Positions 16,270-23,894 of a stretch of DNA of 37,556 nucleotides are shown one piece after another (position 1 is the stretch's first letter; each line of letters starts with the position of its first letter). A program made the position numbers and the translations under genes. Source of the DNA: GCA-003244245 sp035997545. GTDB taxonomy: Bacteria; Actinomycetota; Actinomycetes; Mycobacteriales; Pseudonocardiaceae. The notes beneath the pieces were generated by a model that had not been told where the DNA came from, did no database searches, and worked only from the letters and a program-made list of their open reading frames with translations. The stretch covers positions 1-37,556 of the forward strand of contig DASYIL010000174.1 in the NCBI GenBank assembly GCA_035997545.1, given 5' to 3'.

Positions 16270-17721
16270 TCAGCTTGCCTGGCTCACCGAGGACATGTTG
16301 AAGTCCGGTACCCGGACCGGCGGCATTGAGGTGCGGACGAACCAGTCCTTGCTCTCCCGGCACAGCGTGCCCTCAGTCGCACCGACCTCGCTGGCGCGGT
16401 GGAGCAGATCGATCGGGCTCTCGTTGAACCGGAAGTTGTTCACCTGGCCGACTACCTCACCGTCCTCGATGAGGTATACCCCGTCCCGGGTCAGCCCGGT
16501 GAGCAGCAAGGAGGTCGGATCGACCTCGCGGATGTACCACAGACAGGTCAGGAGCAATCCTCGCTCGGTGCGGGCCACCAGGTCGTCAGTCGACGCCGAC
16601 GACCCACCGGTCAGCACCAGGTTCTCCGGCGGTGGGGTGAATTGCCCACCCAGCTCCGCCGCGGCCGCCCGGGGATAGGCCAGCGCGTTGACCGTGCCGT
16701 CGCGCAGCCAGTCCACCCGGCGCGCCGGGCTACCGTTGTCGAAGACGCTTACTGAGTCACTCGAGAAGCTGGTAGCGAGGAACGGCGCCGTCGTCAGGCC
16801 CGGTGCGGCCGGATCGCTGGACAGCATGAGTGGCAGGTTGGTGAGCCGCTCACCCAGCCGGGTCGGCGAGCTGGACCCGGCTGGCGCGGTCCAGGGCGAG
16901 CGCCCCTCGTGTGCCGGGCGGCCCTCCATCGACGAGGCCAGGTCGATCATCAGATCGGCCACCGCGGCGGGCGGCAGGATGGTCTCGTACCGGCCTGCGG
17001 GCAGCTCCAAGCGCCGCTGCGACCAGCTCAGGCGTCGCCGCACCTCGGCGGCGAGGGCGGTGAGATCCAGGTCGGTGAAATCAGCCGTGTAGGCCGCAGC
17101 CCAGGCGCTGCGGGTGAGGTCGTCGGCGACCTTGCCGTTGATCTCCACCGTGCCGGTGGGCTGCACCCAGCGCCGACGTAGCCCGGTCGAGGACGCCAGC
17201 CAGGTGGTATCCAGGCGGTGCTGGGCGAAGCCGTACAGCAGCTGGCCACCGCCGGCGGAGCCGGCAATCCGACCACCGCCGGCGGAGCCGGCAATCCGGC
17301 CACGGGAATCACCGAACGCCGTGGCCAACTCATCGGCGAGTCGGGCGAACACCCCGATCTCGGTGGCCGCCGCCGGGGCGTCGAAGTCCCCGTCGGCCGG
17401 ACCCTCCACGAGGGGCGCGGCGTCCCGGGCTGGCCCGGACTGCCGGGCGGCCTCCTCGCTGGCCGCCACTACGGCACGCACCTCGTCAAGGTCGACGCCA
17501 TTGCCGCGCACCGTGCCAATTGAGGGACCCACAGCGGACCGACCAGCTCCTTCCACCACCGAGATGACCGAGAACGAGCGGGTCGTGGTGTGGCCGTTGG
17601 TGGTCATCGTGTTGTTCGCCCAACGCAGGTTGGCCTCGCTGGTATCGGTGAGCAGCACGATGCATCCGTCGGCCTTCGACGCGGCCAGTGCCGCCTCGGT
17701 GAGTTCCGCTGGCCGGATCAC
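16270..17721 (-). CDS. pmbA: TldE/PmbA-type metalloprotease subunit
   Basis: A 483-residue protein of the TldD/PmbA family that lacks the zinc motif and acts as the non-catalytic partner of TldD in proteolysis of small peptides (bacteriocin precursors, antitoxins in E. coli). Motifs include VVSFSTTxxxxRSFSVI-like GHTTTRSFSVISVV, DLMIDLASSMEG, LTGLTRDGVYLIEDGEV and NNFRFNESPIDLLHRA. The GTG at 17721 is preferred: GAGGAGG precedes it, and GTGA overlaps the TldD stop by four bases; the open frame extends far upstream but only as the antisense shadow of TldD. A 27-bp tandem duplication adds nine residues (RIAGSAGGG twice). Forms a two-gene unit with tldD. Confidence 0.9.
   Translation of the reverse strand: MIRPAELTEAALAASKADGCIVLLTDTSEANLRWANNTMTTNGHTTTRSFSVISVVEGAGRSAVGPSIGTVRGNGVDLDEVRAVVAASEEAARQSGPARDAAPLVEGPADGDFDAPAAATEIGVFARLADELATAFGDSRGRIAGSAGGGRIAGSAGGGQLLYGFAQHRLDTTWLASSTGLRRRWVQPTGTVEINGKVADDLTRSAWAAAYTADFTDLDLTALAAEVRRRLSWSQRRLELPAGRYETILPPAAVADLMIDLASSMEGRPAHEGRSPWTAPAGSSSPTRLGERLTNLPLMLSSDPAAPGLTTAPFLATSFSSDSVSVFDNGSPARRVDWLRDGTVNALAYPRAAAAELGGQFTPPPENLVLTGGSSASTDDLVARTERGLLLTCLWYIREVDPTSLLLTGLTRDGVYLIEDGEVVGQVNNFRFNESPIDLLHRASEVGATEGTLCRESKDWFVRTSMPPVRVPDFNMSSVSQAS
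17246..17299. repeat. 27-bp tandem duplication inside pmbA
   Basis: Two near-perfect head-to-tail units (CCACCGCCGGCGGAGCCGGC... ) differ by one base at the end and encode RIAGSAGGG twice, in frame. The surrounding region (residues about 130-150) is a variable linker. Replication slippage is the simplest origin. Confidence 0.85.
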
Positions 17722-19235
17722 AGGCTGGCCTCCTCGCGGGTGTTGAGCACGGTGATACCGCGGAACAGCGCCGACGGGCATCCGTGGCTGACCGCCGCGA
17801 CCTGACCGGGTTGAGCCTTGCCACAGTTGATCGCACCGGCCAGCAACCACGTCGAGGCGCCGCCAACGGCTTCCATGGCACCCCAGAAGTCGGTGGTGGT
17901 GGACTGGTAAGCGACGTCGCGCAGCTGCCCGACCAGCCGGCCGTCCTCGATGCGGTAGAAGCGCTGCCCGGTGAATTGGAAGTTGTAGCGCTGCATGTCG
18001 ATCGACCAAGAGCGGTTGCCCACGATGTAGATGCCGCGCCGGACCCCGGAGATCAGGTCGGAGGTCGCGGTGTCGGTGCTGGGGTCAGGCTGCAGCGACA
18101 CGTTGGCCATTCGCTGGATGGGCACGTGGTGCGGCGAGTCGGCGTACGCGCAGCCCGCCGAGCGTTCCAACCCCAACCTGCGGGCGAACACTCGATCGGT
18201 CTGGTAGCCGACCAGTGTCCCGTCGGCTACCAGATCCCACTGCGAGGTGGCGACCCCGTCGTCGTCGTAGCCGATGGTGGCCAGCCCGTGCGGCTGGGTG
18301 CGGTCGCCGGTGACGCGCATGGCCGGTGAGCCGTAGCGCAGGGTGCCGAGCTTGTCCGGGGTGGCGAAGGAGGACCCGGCATAGGCCGCCTCGTAGCCGA
18401 TCGCCCGGTCGTACTCGGTGGCGTGCCCCACTGACTCGTGGATCGTCAGCCACAGGTTGGTCGGGTCGATCACCAGGTCATACCGGCCGGGCCGCACGCT
18501 GGGCGCCTTGACCTTCTCGGTCAACCACTCCGGGATCTGCGCGAGCTCATCGTCCCAGTTCCAGACTGTGTTGCCGGCCAGGTACTCCCAGCCCCGGGCC
18601 ACCGGTGGCGCGCAAGTCCGCATGCTCTCGAACGAGCCGGCGGCCCGGTCCACCGCGATCGCGGTGACCTCGGGATGCATCCGTACCCGCTGCTGGGTGG
18701 TGCTGGTGCCGGCGGAGTCGGCGTAGAACTTGGTCTCCTTGCCCGCCCGGAAGACCACGTCGGTGTGCTCGACGCCGTCGGTAGCGAGCAGCCGGTGCGA
18801 CCAGTCCGACAGCAGTGCCACCTTCTCGCCGAGGGGCACCGTGAACGGGTCGATCTCGTGGTCGCCGACCCACACCGCGTCGGCGTGCACCGGCTCAGCT
18901 GCCAACTCCACCCGCTCAGCGTTGAGCGGGCGCAGCGTGCGGGCCACCTCGACGGCTCGCTGGGCGGTGGCCACGGCCGACTGTGGGGTCAGCTCGAGGT
19001 GCGAGGCGAACCCCCAGGTGCCCTCGACGATCACCCGGACGGCCAGCCCCACCGTGGTGGAGTCCTGCGCCGTCGCGACCGTCCCGTCGCGCAGCCGCAG
19101 CAGCTGCCCGGTGTTCCGCTCGATCCGGACGTCGGCGTGCTCTACGCCCAGCTCGCGGGCCCGGGCGAGGGCGGCGTCGACCACCGGCCGCAACGGCAGG
19201 TCAAGGAAGTCAGGATCGATCACGCCAGCGTTCAC
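17718..19235 (-). CDS. tldD: TldD-type zinc metalloprotease subunit
   Basis: A protein of about 505 residues holding the TldD active-site motif HExxxH as HESVGHATE near its middle, with the C-terminal GGIxxGxA-type region (TTTDFWGAMEAVGGASTWLL, INCGKAQPGQVAAVSHGCP). The TldD/TldE heterodimer degrades unfolded or leader peptides through a narrow active-site channel. The GTG at 19235 is chosen because homologous sequence begins at DPDFLDLPLRPVVDAALARA and AGGGTCGG lies upstream; the GTG at 19259 is the alternative and would add eight residues. Co-transcribed with pmbA. Confidence 0.93.
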   Translation of the reverse strand: MNAGVIDPDFLDLPLRPVVDAALARARELGVEHADVRIERNTGQLLRLRDGTVATAQDSTTVGLAVRVIVEGTWGFASHLELTPQSAVATAQRAVEVARTLRPLNAERVELAAEPVHADAVWVGDHEIDPFTVPLGEKVALLSDWSHRLLATDGVEHTDVVFRAGKETKFYADSAGTSTTQQRVRMHPEVTAIAVDRAAGSFESMRTCAPPVARGWEYLAGNTVWNWDDELAQIPEWLTEKVKAPSVRPGRYDLVIDPTNLWLTIHESVGHATEYDRAIGYEAAYAGSSFATPDKLGTLRYGSPAMRVTGDRTQPHGLATIGYDDDGVATSQWDLVADGTLVGYQTDRVFARRLGLERSAGCAYADSPHHVPIQRMANVSLQPDPSTDTATSDLISGVRRGIYIVGNRSWSIDMQRYNFQFTGQRFYRIEDGRLVGQLRDVAYQSTTTDFWGAMEAVGGASTWLLAGAINCGKAQPGQVAAVSHGCPSALFRGITVLNTREEASL

Positions 19236-19262
19236 AAGGACCGACCCTAGCCGCCGCACCGA

Positions 19263-19667
19263 TCAGACGGAGACGAGGCGGGCGGTCACGTCGGGCAGCT
19301 CGCCGAAGCGGGCGCGTTCGTCGGCGGTAACCACCGCGCGACCGGTGGCGCGAGCGGTTGCGGCGATGATGAGGTCGTGCACGCCGCGCTGTGTACCGGT
19401 GCCGTGGGTGTGGGCCAGCAGCGCGGCGTGGTGCTCGGCCACGGCGCGGTCGTAGTCAGCGACGGGGACCACCGCCAGCACCTCATCGAGGAACGCGCGT
19501 TGCGCGGCGGCGCGGCCCGGGTCGGTGCCCAGAAGCACGCCGGCGGAGTACTCGGCCACGACCAGCGCAGGCACGGCCACGTCGTCAGTGTCGGCCAGCG
19601 CCGCCAGATCCACCCCGCCTCGCACACCCGCGATGAGCACGCAGGTGTCGAGAATCAGTCGCGCCAC
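19263..19667 (-). CDS. vapC: PIN-domain ribonuclease toxin, VapC-like
   Basis: A 134-residue PIN-domain protein. Conserved acidic residues are visible: Asp7 in LILDTCVLIAG, Glu in VAEYSAGV and the Asp/His region in THGTGTQRGVHDLIIAATA. VapC toxins cleave tRNA or rRNA when free of antitoxin. The gene begins with GTG, overlapping the antitoxin stop by 13 bases, the normal VapBC layout. Stop is 27 bp upstream of tldD on the same strand. Confidence 0.9.
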   Translation of the reverse strand: MARLILDTCVLIAGVRGGVDLAALADTDDVAVPALVVAEYSAGVLLGTDPGRAAAQRAFLDEVLAVVPVADYDRAVAEHHAALLAHTHGTGTQRGVHDLIIAATARATGRAVVTADERARFGELPDVTARLVSV

Positions 19668-19912
19668 GGGTTGGTGTCCCGCTCGGCCGAGACCGCCTCG
19701 CGGGCGGCGGCGACACTAGCCGCGAAAGTGTCATCGAAGGCACCGTTGCCCTGCCACCGGCGGAACACCTCCCGCAGCGCGGCACCGTTGGCGCGCGGTG
19801 CGGGCATGATCAGCGCGACCCGTTTTCCGGCACGAGTCACCACGATGGTCTCGCCGTGCTCGGCAGAGTCAAGCACGGCAGAGAAGTTCCGGGACGCCTC
19901 GGAGGCGGACAT
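19655..19912 (-). CDS. vapB: VapB-like antitoxin, Phd/YefM family
   Basis: An 85-residue protein opening MSASEASRNFSAVLDSAEHGETIVVTRAGKRVALI, the Phd/YefM N-terminal DNA-binding fold (EASRNFSxxLDxxExGE). Its C-terminal tail would wrap and inhibit the PIN toxin. ATG at 19912 is chosen because the family motif starts there; longer in-frame starts read through the regulatory region. Usually represses its own promoter together with the toxin. Confidence 0.9.
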   Translation of the reverse strand: MSASEASRNFSAVLDSAEHGETIVVTRAGKRVALIMPAPRANGAALREVFRRWQGNGAFDDTFAASVAAAREAVSAERDTNPWRD

Positions 19913-19934
19913 CTCGCGCACGCGATCAGAGTAA

Positions 19935-19951
19935 CAGATTCCGGATATCTG
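19935..19951. promoter_or_regulatory. Inverted repeat upstream of antitoxin, possible operator
   Basis: CAGAT and ATCTG arms flank TCCGGAT, 23 bp before the antitoxin start on the minus strand. Short inverted repeats at this place are typical Phd-family autoregulation sites. The rest of 19952-20261 contains no convincing gene, only GC-rich sequence with scattered short frames. Confidence 0.4.
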
Positions 19952-20261
19952 AAATAGGCTCAGGGAGTCCCGGCAGGGACCATGGTGGCTTAACCAGGGT
20001 CTGGGTAGGGGAGAACCCTCATGTGCGTGGCAACGCGGCGCGGCATCGTATTGAGTGTCGGCCGAGAAAGGGAGCGGCAAGGTCCGAGACGCAAGACCTC
20101 ACCAAGCCTCCCGATACGTCTGGGCGTCGCGCCGGTACGCCCAGGCACCGGCCGACACCCGCGGCACGCAGTTTAGAGAATGCGCGACAGGGTATCTAGG
20201 GATAAGGAGTCCGGGCCGTAGATCGGGGGGCGGCCCGGGCCCACCCTGTTGTTGGCCGGAA

Positions 20262-20534
20262 CTAGCCGCTCTGCTCGTCCGCCCACCGCTGGGCCAGCAG
20301 GCAAATCCGCTGCGCGAGCTCGTCAGCGGCGGCCTCCGGGTCGCCGGTGAGTCCGGCCGCAAGGCCCAGAAGGTAGGCGGCGAGCGGCGCAGCCGGTCGA
20401 GCAACGCCATGAGCAACGTCGCGCGCCATGTCTAGTACCCGCGACTGCATCGCGGCTGACTGCACGGCATCGGCGATGTCCAGCTCCTGGCACACCGCGG
20501 CGATCCACTCCTCGAGCGTGTTCACGCCAGCCAT
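20262..20534 (-). CDS. DUF6457 family protein
   Basis: A 90-residue helical protein: MAGVNTLEEWIAAVCQELDI at the start, then LDMARDVAHGVARPAAPLAAYLLGLAAG, the hallmark of DUF6457. The family is often found beside or fused to molybdenum cofactor genes (MobA-type) in actinobacteria, but no such gene is adjacent here. The ATG at 20534 follows GGGGGAGAAG. Divergent from trmB, with 27 bp between starts, so the two share a control region. Confidence 0.85.
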   Translation of the reverse strand: MAGVNTLEEWIAAVCQELDIADAVQSAAMQSRVLDMARDVAHGVARPAAPLAAYLLGLAAGLTGDPEAAADELAQRICLLAQRWADEQSG

Positions 20535-20561
20535 CTTCTCCCCCGCCGAGCGGTACCCGGT

Positions 20562-21305
20562 GTGCGCCCCCCAGCGTCGCCGGGCGAGGCTTCGGGTGTG
20601 CAGCAGGCCAGGACCACCCACTACTCCCAGACCCATTACCCGCAACGCAGCCGGATGACCACCGGCCAGCAGCGCGCCTGGGAGCGGAGCTGGGACCGAT
20701 GGGGCGCAGACGTCGTGGACTTAGCCGACGGCGCGCTGGACACCGCCGGGTGGTTCGGGCGCACCGCGCCTGTCGTGCTCGAGATCGGCTCCGGAATGGG
20801 CGAGTCGACCGCGGCGATGGCCGTCGCCGCACCAGACGTCGATCATCTCGCCGTCGAGGTCTATCGGCCTGGCCTGGCGCAGCTACTCCTGCGCATCGAG
20901 CAGGCCGAGATCACCAACCTGCGCCTGCTGCGCGGCGATGCACAGACGCTGCTCACCGAGCACGTCGCACCAGGCGGCCTTTACGCCGTCCGGATCTACT
21001 TCCCGGACCCGTGGCCCAAACAGCGGCACCACAAGCGCCGGCTGGTGAACCCGACGTTCGTCGCCTTGGTGACGTCCCGGCTGGAGGTAGGGGGCACGCT
21101 GCACCTGGCCACCGACTGGGAGCCCTACGCTGCGGAGATGCTCGCGGCCTGCGCAGGCGAGACGGGTCTGCGCAACACCGCCGCCGGTGACGATTCCCTC
21201 CATGGCTTCGTGGCGCGGCCGGCGTGGCGGCCGGTCACCAAGTTCGAGCAGCGCGCCCGGGATGAGGGCCGAGCCGTGCGCGATCTGCTCTTCGCCCGCG
21301 CCTGA
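20562..21305 (+). CDS. trmB: tRNA (guanine-N7-)-methyltransferase
   Basis: A 247-residue class I SAM methyltransferase that forms m7G46 in tRNA variable loops. The SAM pocket is VLEIGSGMGESTAAMA, followed by AVEVYRPGLAQLLLRI, and the family signature is FPDPWPKQRHHKRRLVNP. TDWEPYAAEML and RPVTKFEQRA are C-terminal landmarks. GTG at 20562 is taken; the GTG at 20598 is a possible shorter start, since the family core starts at RTTHYSQTHYPQRSRMTTGQ. Cytosolic. Same strand as the NYN gene that follows after 78 bp. Confidence 0.95.
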   Translation: MRPPASPGEASGVQQARTTHYSQTHYPQRSRMTTGQQRAWERSWDRWGADVVDLADGALDTAGWFGRTAPVVLEIGSGMGESTAAMAVAAPDVDHLAVEVYRPGLAQLLLRIEQAEITNLRLLRGDAQTLLTEHVAPGGLYAVRIYFPDPWPKQRHHKRRLVNPTFVALVTSRLEVGGTLHLATDWEPYAAEMLAACAGETGLRNTAAGDDSLHGFVARPAWRPVTKFEQRARDEGRAVRDLLFARA

Positions 21306-21383
21306 CTCTCGATCCCGGGCATGTCAGACTTCGGTGTCCGGTGTGGCCGCCGCTGGTGCACGCTCATGCGGCAGGATCGGACC

Positions 21384-22019
21384 ATGAACCCGGCGCCCGT
21401 CTCCACCACCCCGGTAACGCTGCTCATCTGGGATGCACCCAACATCGATATGAGCCTGGGCTCGATCCTCGGCGGACGCCCCAGCTCCGCGTCCCGGCCG
21501 AGGTTCGACGCATTGGGCCGCTGGTTGATCTCGCGTGCCGGGACCGACACGGAGCCCGAGGCGACCGTGTTCACCAACGTCGCGGCAGGCAGTACGGACT
21601 TCGTGCGACCCTGGGTGGAGGCGCTGCGCAACACCGGGTTCGCGGTGTTCGCCAAGCCCAAAATCGACGAGTCGGACATCGACGAGGACATGCTGACGCA
21701 TATCCGCGCCCGTCACGAACAGGGCGTGCTGCGCCAGCTGATGGTGGCCTCCGGGGACAGCCGGGCCTTCCGGGAGCCACTGGAGGACCTGGTCTCCCAG
21801 GGCGTCCAGGTCACCGTACTCGGGTTCCGGGAGCACGCCTCGTTCGCGGTCAACTCCGTGGTGCTGGACTTCGAGGACCTGGAGGACATCCCAGAGCTGT
21901 TCCTGCAGCCGCTGCCCCGGATCACCCTCGAGACGCTGCCGCCCGAGGGCGCCTGGCTTCCCCCGCTGCGGCCGCTGTCATTTCTGCTGCGCTACACCCC
22001 CGTGGAGCCCACCCCGTGA
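21384..22019 (+). CDS. NYN-domain (PIN-like) putative ribonuclease
   Basis: A 211-residue protein with an NYN domain: LLIWDAPNIDMSLGSIL holds the first acidic residue of the PIN-like site, FAKPKIDESDIDEDMLTHIRA the internal acidic cluster, and LMVASGDSRAFREPLEDLVSQGVQVTVLGF the SGDSDF-like motif. NYN proteins are metal-dependent RNases, and the family occurs widely in actinobacteria near tRNA-modification genes. The ATG at 21384 is chosen for the family start. It overlaps the amidohydrolase gene by one base (TGATG), so both are co-translated. Confidence 0.88.
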   Translation: MNPAPVSTTPVTLLIWDAPNIDMSLGSILGGRPSSASRPRFDALGRWLISRAGTDTEPEATVFTNVAAGSTDFVRPWVEALRNTGFAVFAKPKIDESDIDEDMLTHIRARHEQGVLRQLMVASGDSRAFREPLEDLVSQGVQVTVLGFREHASFAVNSVVLDFEDLEDIPELFLQPLPRITLETLPPEGAWLPPLRPLSFLLRYTPVEPTP

Positions 22020-23380
22020 TGCGGCTGACCGCGCCGGTGGTGCTGCCCTGCGACGAGCGGTGCACGGTGGTGCGCGACGCCGTAGTGGACGTCGACGACG
22101 CTGGTCGCATCGGGCACATCGGCCCGTCGGCCGAGGCGCCCGCGGCACCCGGACCAGTGCTGACACTCTCTGGCATCCTGATGCCCGGTCTAGTCAATGC
22201 GCATGCGCACACCGGGATGACCGCCATGCGCGGGCTGGGCGGGGACCTGCCGCTGATGCGCTGGCTGACCGAGGTGATCTGGCCCACCGAGTCGCGGCTG
22301 GACGCCGACGACGTGCGGGCCGGCATGCTGGTCGGCACCCTGGAGATGCTCGGCGCAGGGATCACCACCAGCGTGGAGATGTACTTCCACAGCCACGCGG
22401 TGGTGGACGCGGTGCTGGCCGCCGGCAGCCGCGCGATGGTGACCCCGGCCATTATCGCGGTCCCGGGTTGGGACCGGCTGGGCACCTGGGAACAGATGCT
22501 CGACGACATCAGCCGCTGGATCGACGCCGACGGGATCCGCTTCGGTCCCGGCGAGCGCATCGAACTGGGATACGGCCCGCACGCGGCCTACACACTGCCA
22601 CCCGAGGCGCTGGCGGCGGCCGGTGCAGCCGCCCAGGAGCGCGGCGCGCTGCTGCATATCCACGTCGCCGAGACCACCGGTGAGGACGTCGCGATCCGCG
22701 AGCAGTACGGCTCGGTGCCGCTGCTGCTGGAACGTCTCGGGGTGCTCGGCAGTGATGATTCCGGCCGGGGCGCGCGGGTACTGGCAGCGCATGCCGTCCA
22801 CCTGTCCGACGCCGATATCGCGGTGCTCTCCCGGCACCGGGCCGGGGTCGTGCACTGCCCCGGCTCCAACAGCAAGCTCGCCTCAGGCATCGCGCGGCTG
22901 CGCGATCTGCGCGCTGCCGGGATCGCGGTCGGTCTGGGCACCGACGGTCCCGCGTCGAACGACGACCTCGATCTCTGGGACGATGCGAAGCTGGCCGCCC
23001 GGCTGGCCCGGCTGTCCAGCGGGGACGCCGCTGCACTCACCGCTGCGCAGGCGCTGCTGCTGGCCACCCGGGGCGGCGCGGCCGCGATCGGGCGCGACGA
23101 CCTAGGCACCCTGCGCCCTGGCGGGTGGGCCGACCTGGTGCACCTCGGAGCCGACGATCCGGCGTTCGCGGCTGGCTTGGACGTCCCGGACGGTCAGTTG
23201 CTGGCCAACCTGGTGTGGGGTGCGGGGGCCCGAGCGGTGCGGGATGTGTGGGTCGCCGGGGAGCAGGTGCTGGCCAGCGGGGTGCCCACCCGGGTCAACA
23301 CCGCGGATGCACACGCCGCGCTGCGATCCCGAGCTGCCCGGCTCACCGGCCGTGCGTTAACCGAACGAAGCGGGAACTGA
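22019..23380 (+). CDS. Amidohydrolase, SAH/MTA deaminase-like (cytosine deaminase superfamily)
   Basis: A 453-residue metal-dependent amidohydrolase. The metal ligands are visible as HAHTGM (His62, His64), LHIHVAETTGE, LAAHAVHLSD and LGTDGPASNDDLDLW. These match the 5-methylthioadenosine/S-adenosylhomocysteine deaminase and chlorohydrolase (TRZ/ATZ) group, which deaminate purine-like rings. The ring substrate is not decided by sequence; SAH or MTA is the likeliest. Position just after trmB and a NYN RNase, all same strand, hints at clearing SAM-derived nucleosides from methylation, which is inference. Confidence 0.88.
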   Translation: MRLTAPVVLPCDERCTVVRDAVVDVDDAGRIGHIGPSAEAPAAPGPVLTLSGILMPGLVNAHAHTGMTAMRGLGGDLPLMRWLTEVIWPTESRLDADDVRAGMLVGTLEMLGAGITTSVEMYFHSHAVVDAVLAAGSRAMVTPAIIAVPGWDRLGTWEQMLDDISRWIDADGIRFGPGERIELGYGPHAAYTLPPEALAAAGAAAQERGALLHIHVAETTGEDVAIREQYGSVPLLLERLGVLGSDDSGRGARVLAAHAVHLSDADIAVLSRHRAGVVHCPGSNSKLASGIARLRDLRAAGIAVGLGTDGPASNDDLDLWDDAKLAARLARLSSGDAAALTAAQALLLATRGGAAAIGRDDLGTLRPGGWADLVHLGADDPAFAAGLDVPDGQLLANLVWGAGARAVRDVWVAGEQVLASGVPTRVNTADAHAALRSRAARLTGRALTERSGN

Positions 23381-23428
23381 GGGGATGGGTATCTTTATAG
23401 GTATCGCAAAACCCCTAACACTAGTACT

Positions 23429-23443
23429 ACTGTAACTGACAGT
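23429..23443. promoter_or_regulatory. Inverted repeat ACTGT-N5-ACAGT, possible operator
   Basis: The dyad lies in an AT-richer stretch of the 169-bp gap before the BRCT-like gene, where a promoter is expected. No -10/-35 pair can be assigned with confidence. Confidence 0.25.
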
Positions 23444-23549
23444 GATCTTTTGAGCACGCAGAACTATCGGCTGGGTGGATTCTGCGTGCCATGTTCTCCC
23501 GCGTCGGTAGTTTCACTTACGCTGTGAGCTCCTCGGGGAGACTGGAGAC

Positions 23550-23894
23550 GTGGTGGGTCGTCACGCGGCCGCCCAGGAGCCGCTGCACGTGCTCTACCTC
23601 GGCAGTTCCGCCGAGATTGGGGCACTGCGGCGGTTGATGGAGGCACACGGGGCTGTGACCCGAAGCCGGCTCACGCCAGCGGTCACAGTTGTCATTGCCG
23701 ATCGCGCGATACCCCCAGACCATCCCACTCTGCGCACCGCGGCAGAGCTGGGCATCCCGGTGATGGGGCCTACCGACGCGATCGTCGAGTACGCCAGCTG
23801 GCGGACTCACACCGAGCCGATCCAGCCGCCCACACCGACTGTCACCCGGTGGCCCTGGCGATTCCGCCGACACCCGCCCGGTGACCGCAGCTAG
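23550..23894 (+). CDS. Small BRCT-like domain protein
   Basis: A 114-residue protein with one BRCT-like fold: LHVLYLGSSAEIGALRRLMEAHGAVTRSRLTPAVTVVIADRA, then HPTLRTAAELGIPVMGPTDAI. The AVTVVIAD...AAELGIPV pattern is like the BRCT regions at the C-terminus of DEDDh exonucleases. The basic proline-rich tail is likely disordered. GTG start after GGGGAGACTGGAGAC. It converges on the dnaN gene; the two stop codons overlap in CTAG. No enzymatic role is visible. Confidence 0.6.
   Translation: MVGRHAAAQEPLHVLYLGSSAEIGALRRLMEAHGAVTRSRLTPAVTVVIADRAIPPDHPTLRTAAELGIPVMGPTDAIVEYASWRTHTEPIQPPTPTVTRWPWRFRRHPPGDRS

Noticed and set aside
17722..18009. N-terminal extension of the TldE reading frame
   Set aside because: It is antisense-free but out of frame within tldD; the GTG at 17721 has a ribosome site and coupling with the TldD stop.
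20055..20435. 126-codon plus frame upstream of and over DUF6457
   Set aside because: No ribosome site, no family features, and it overlaps a conserved minus-strand gene.
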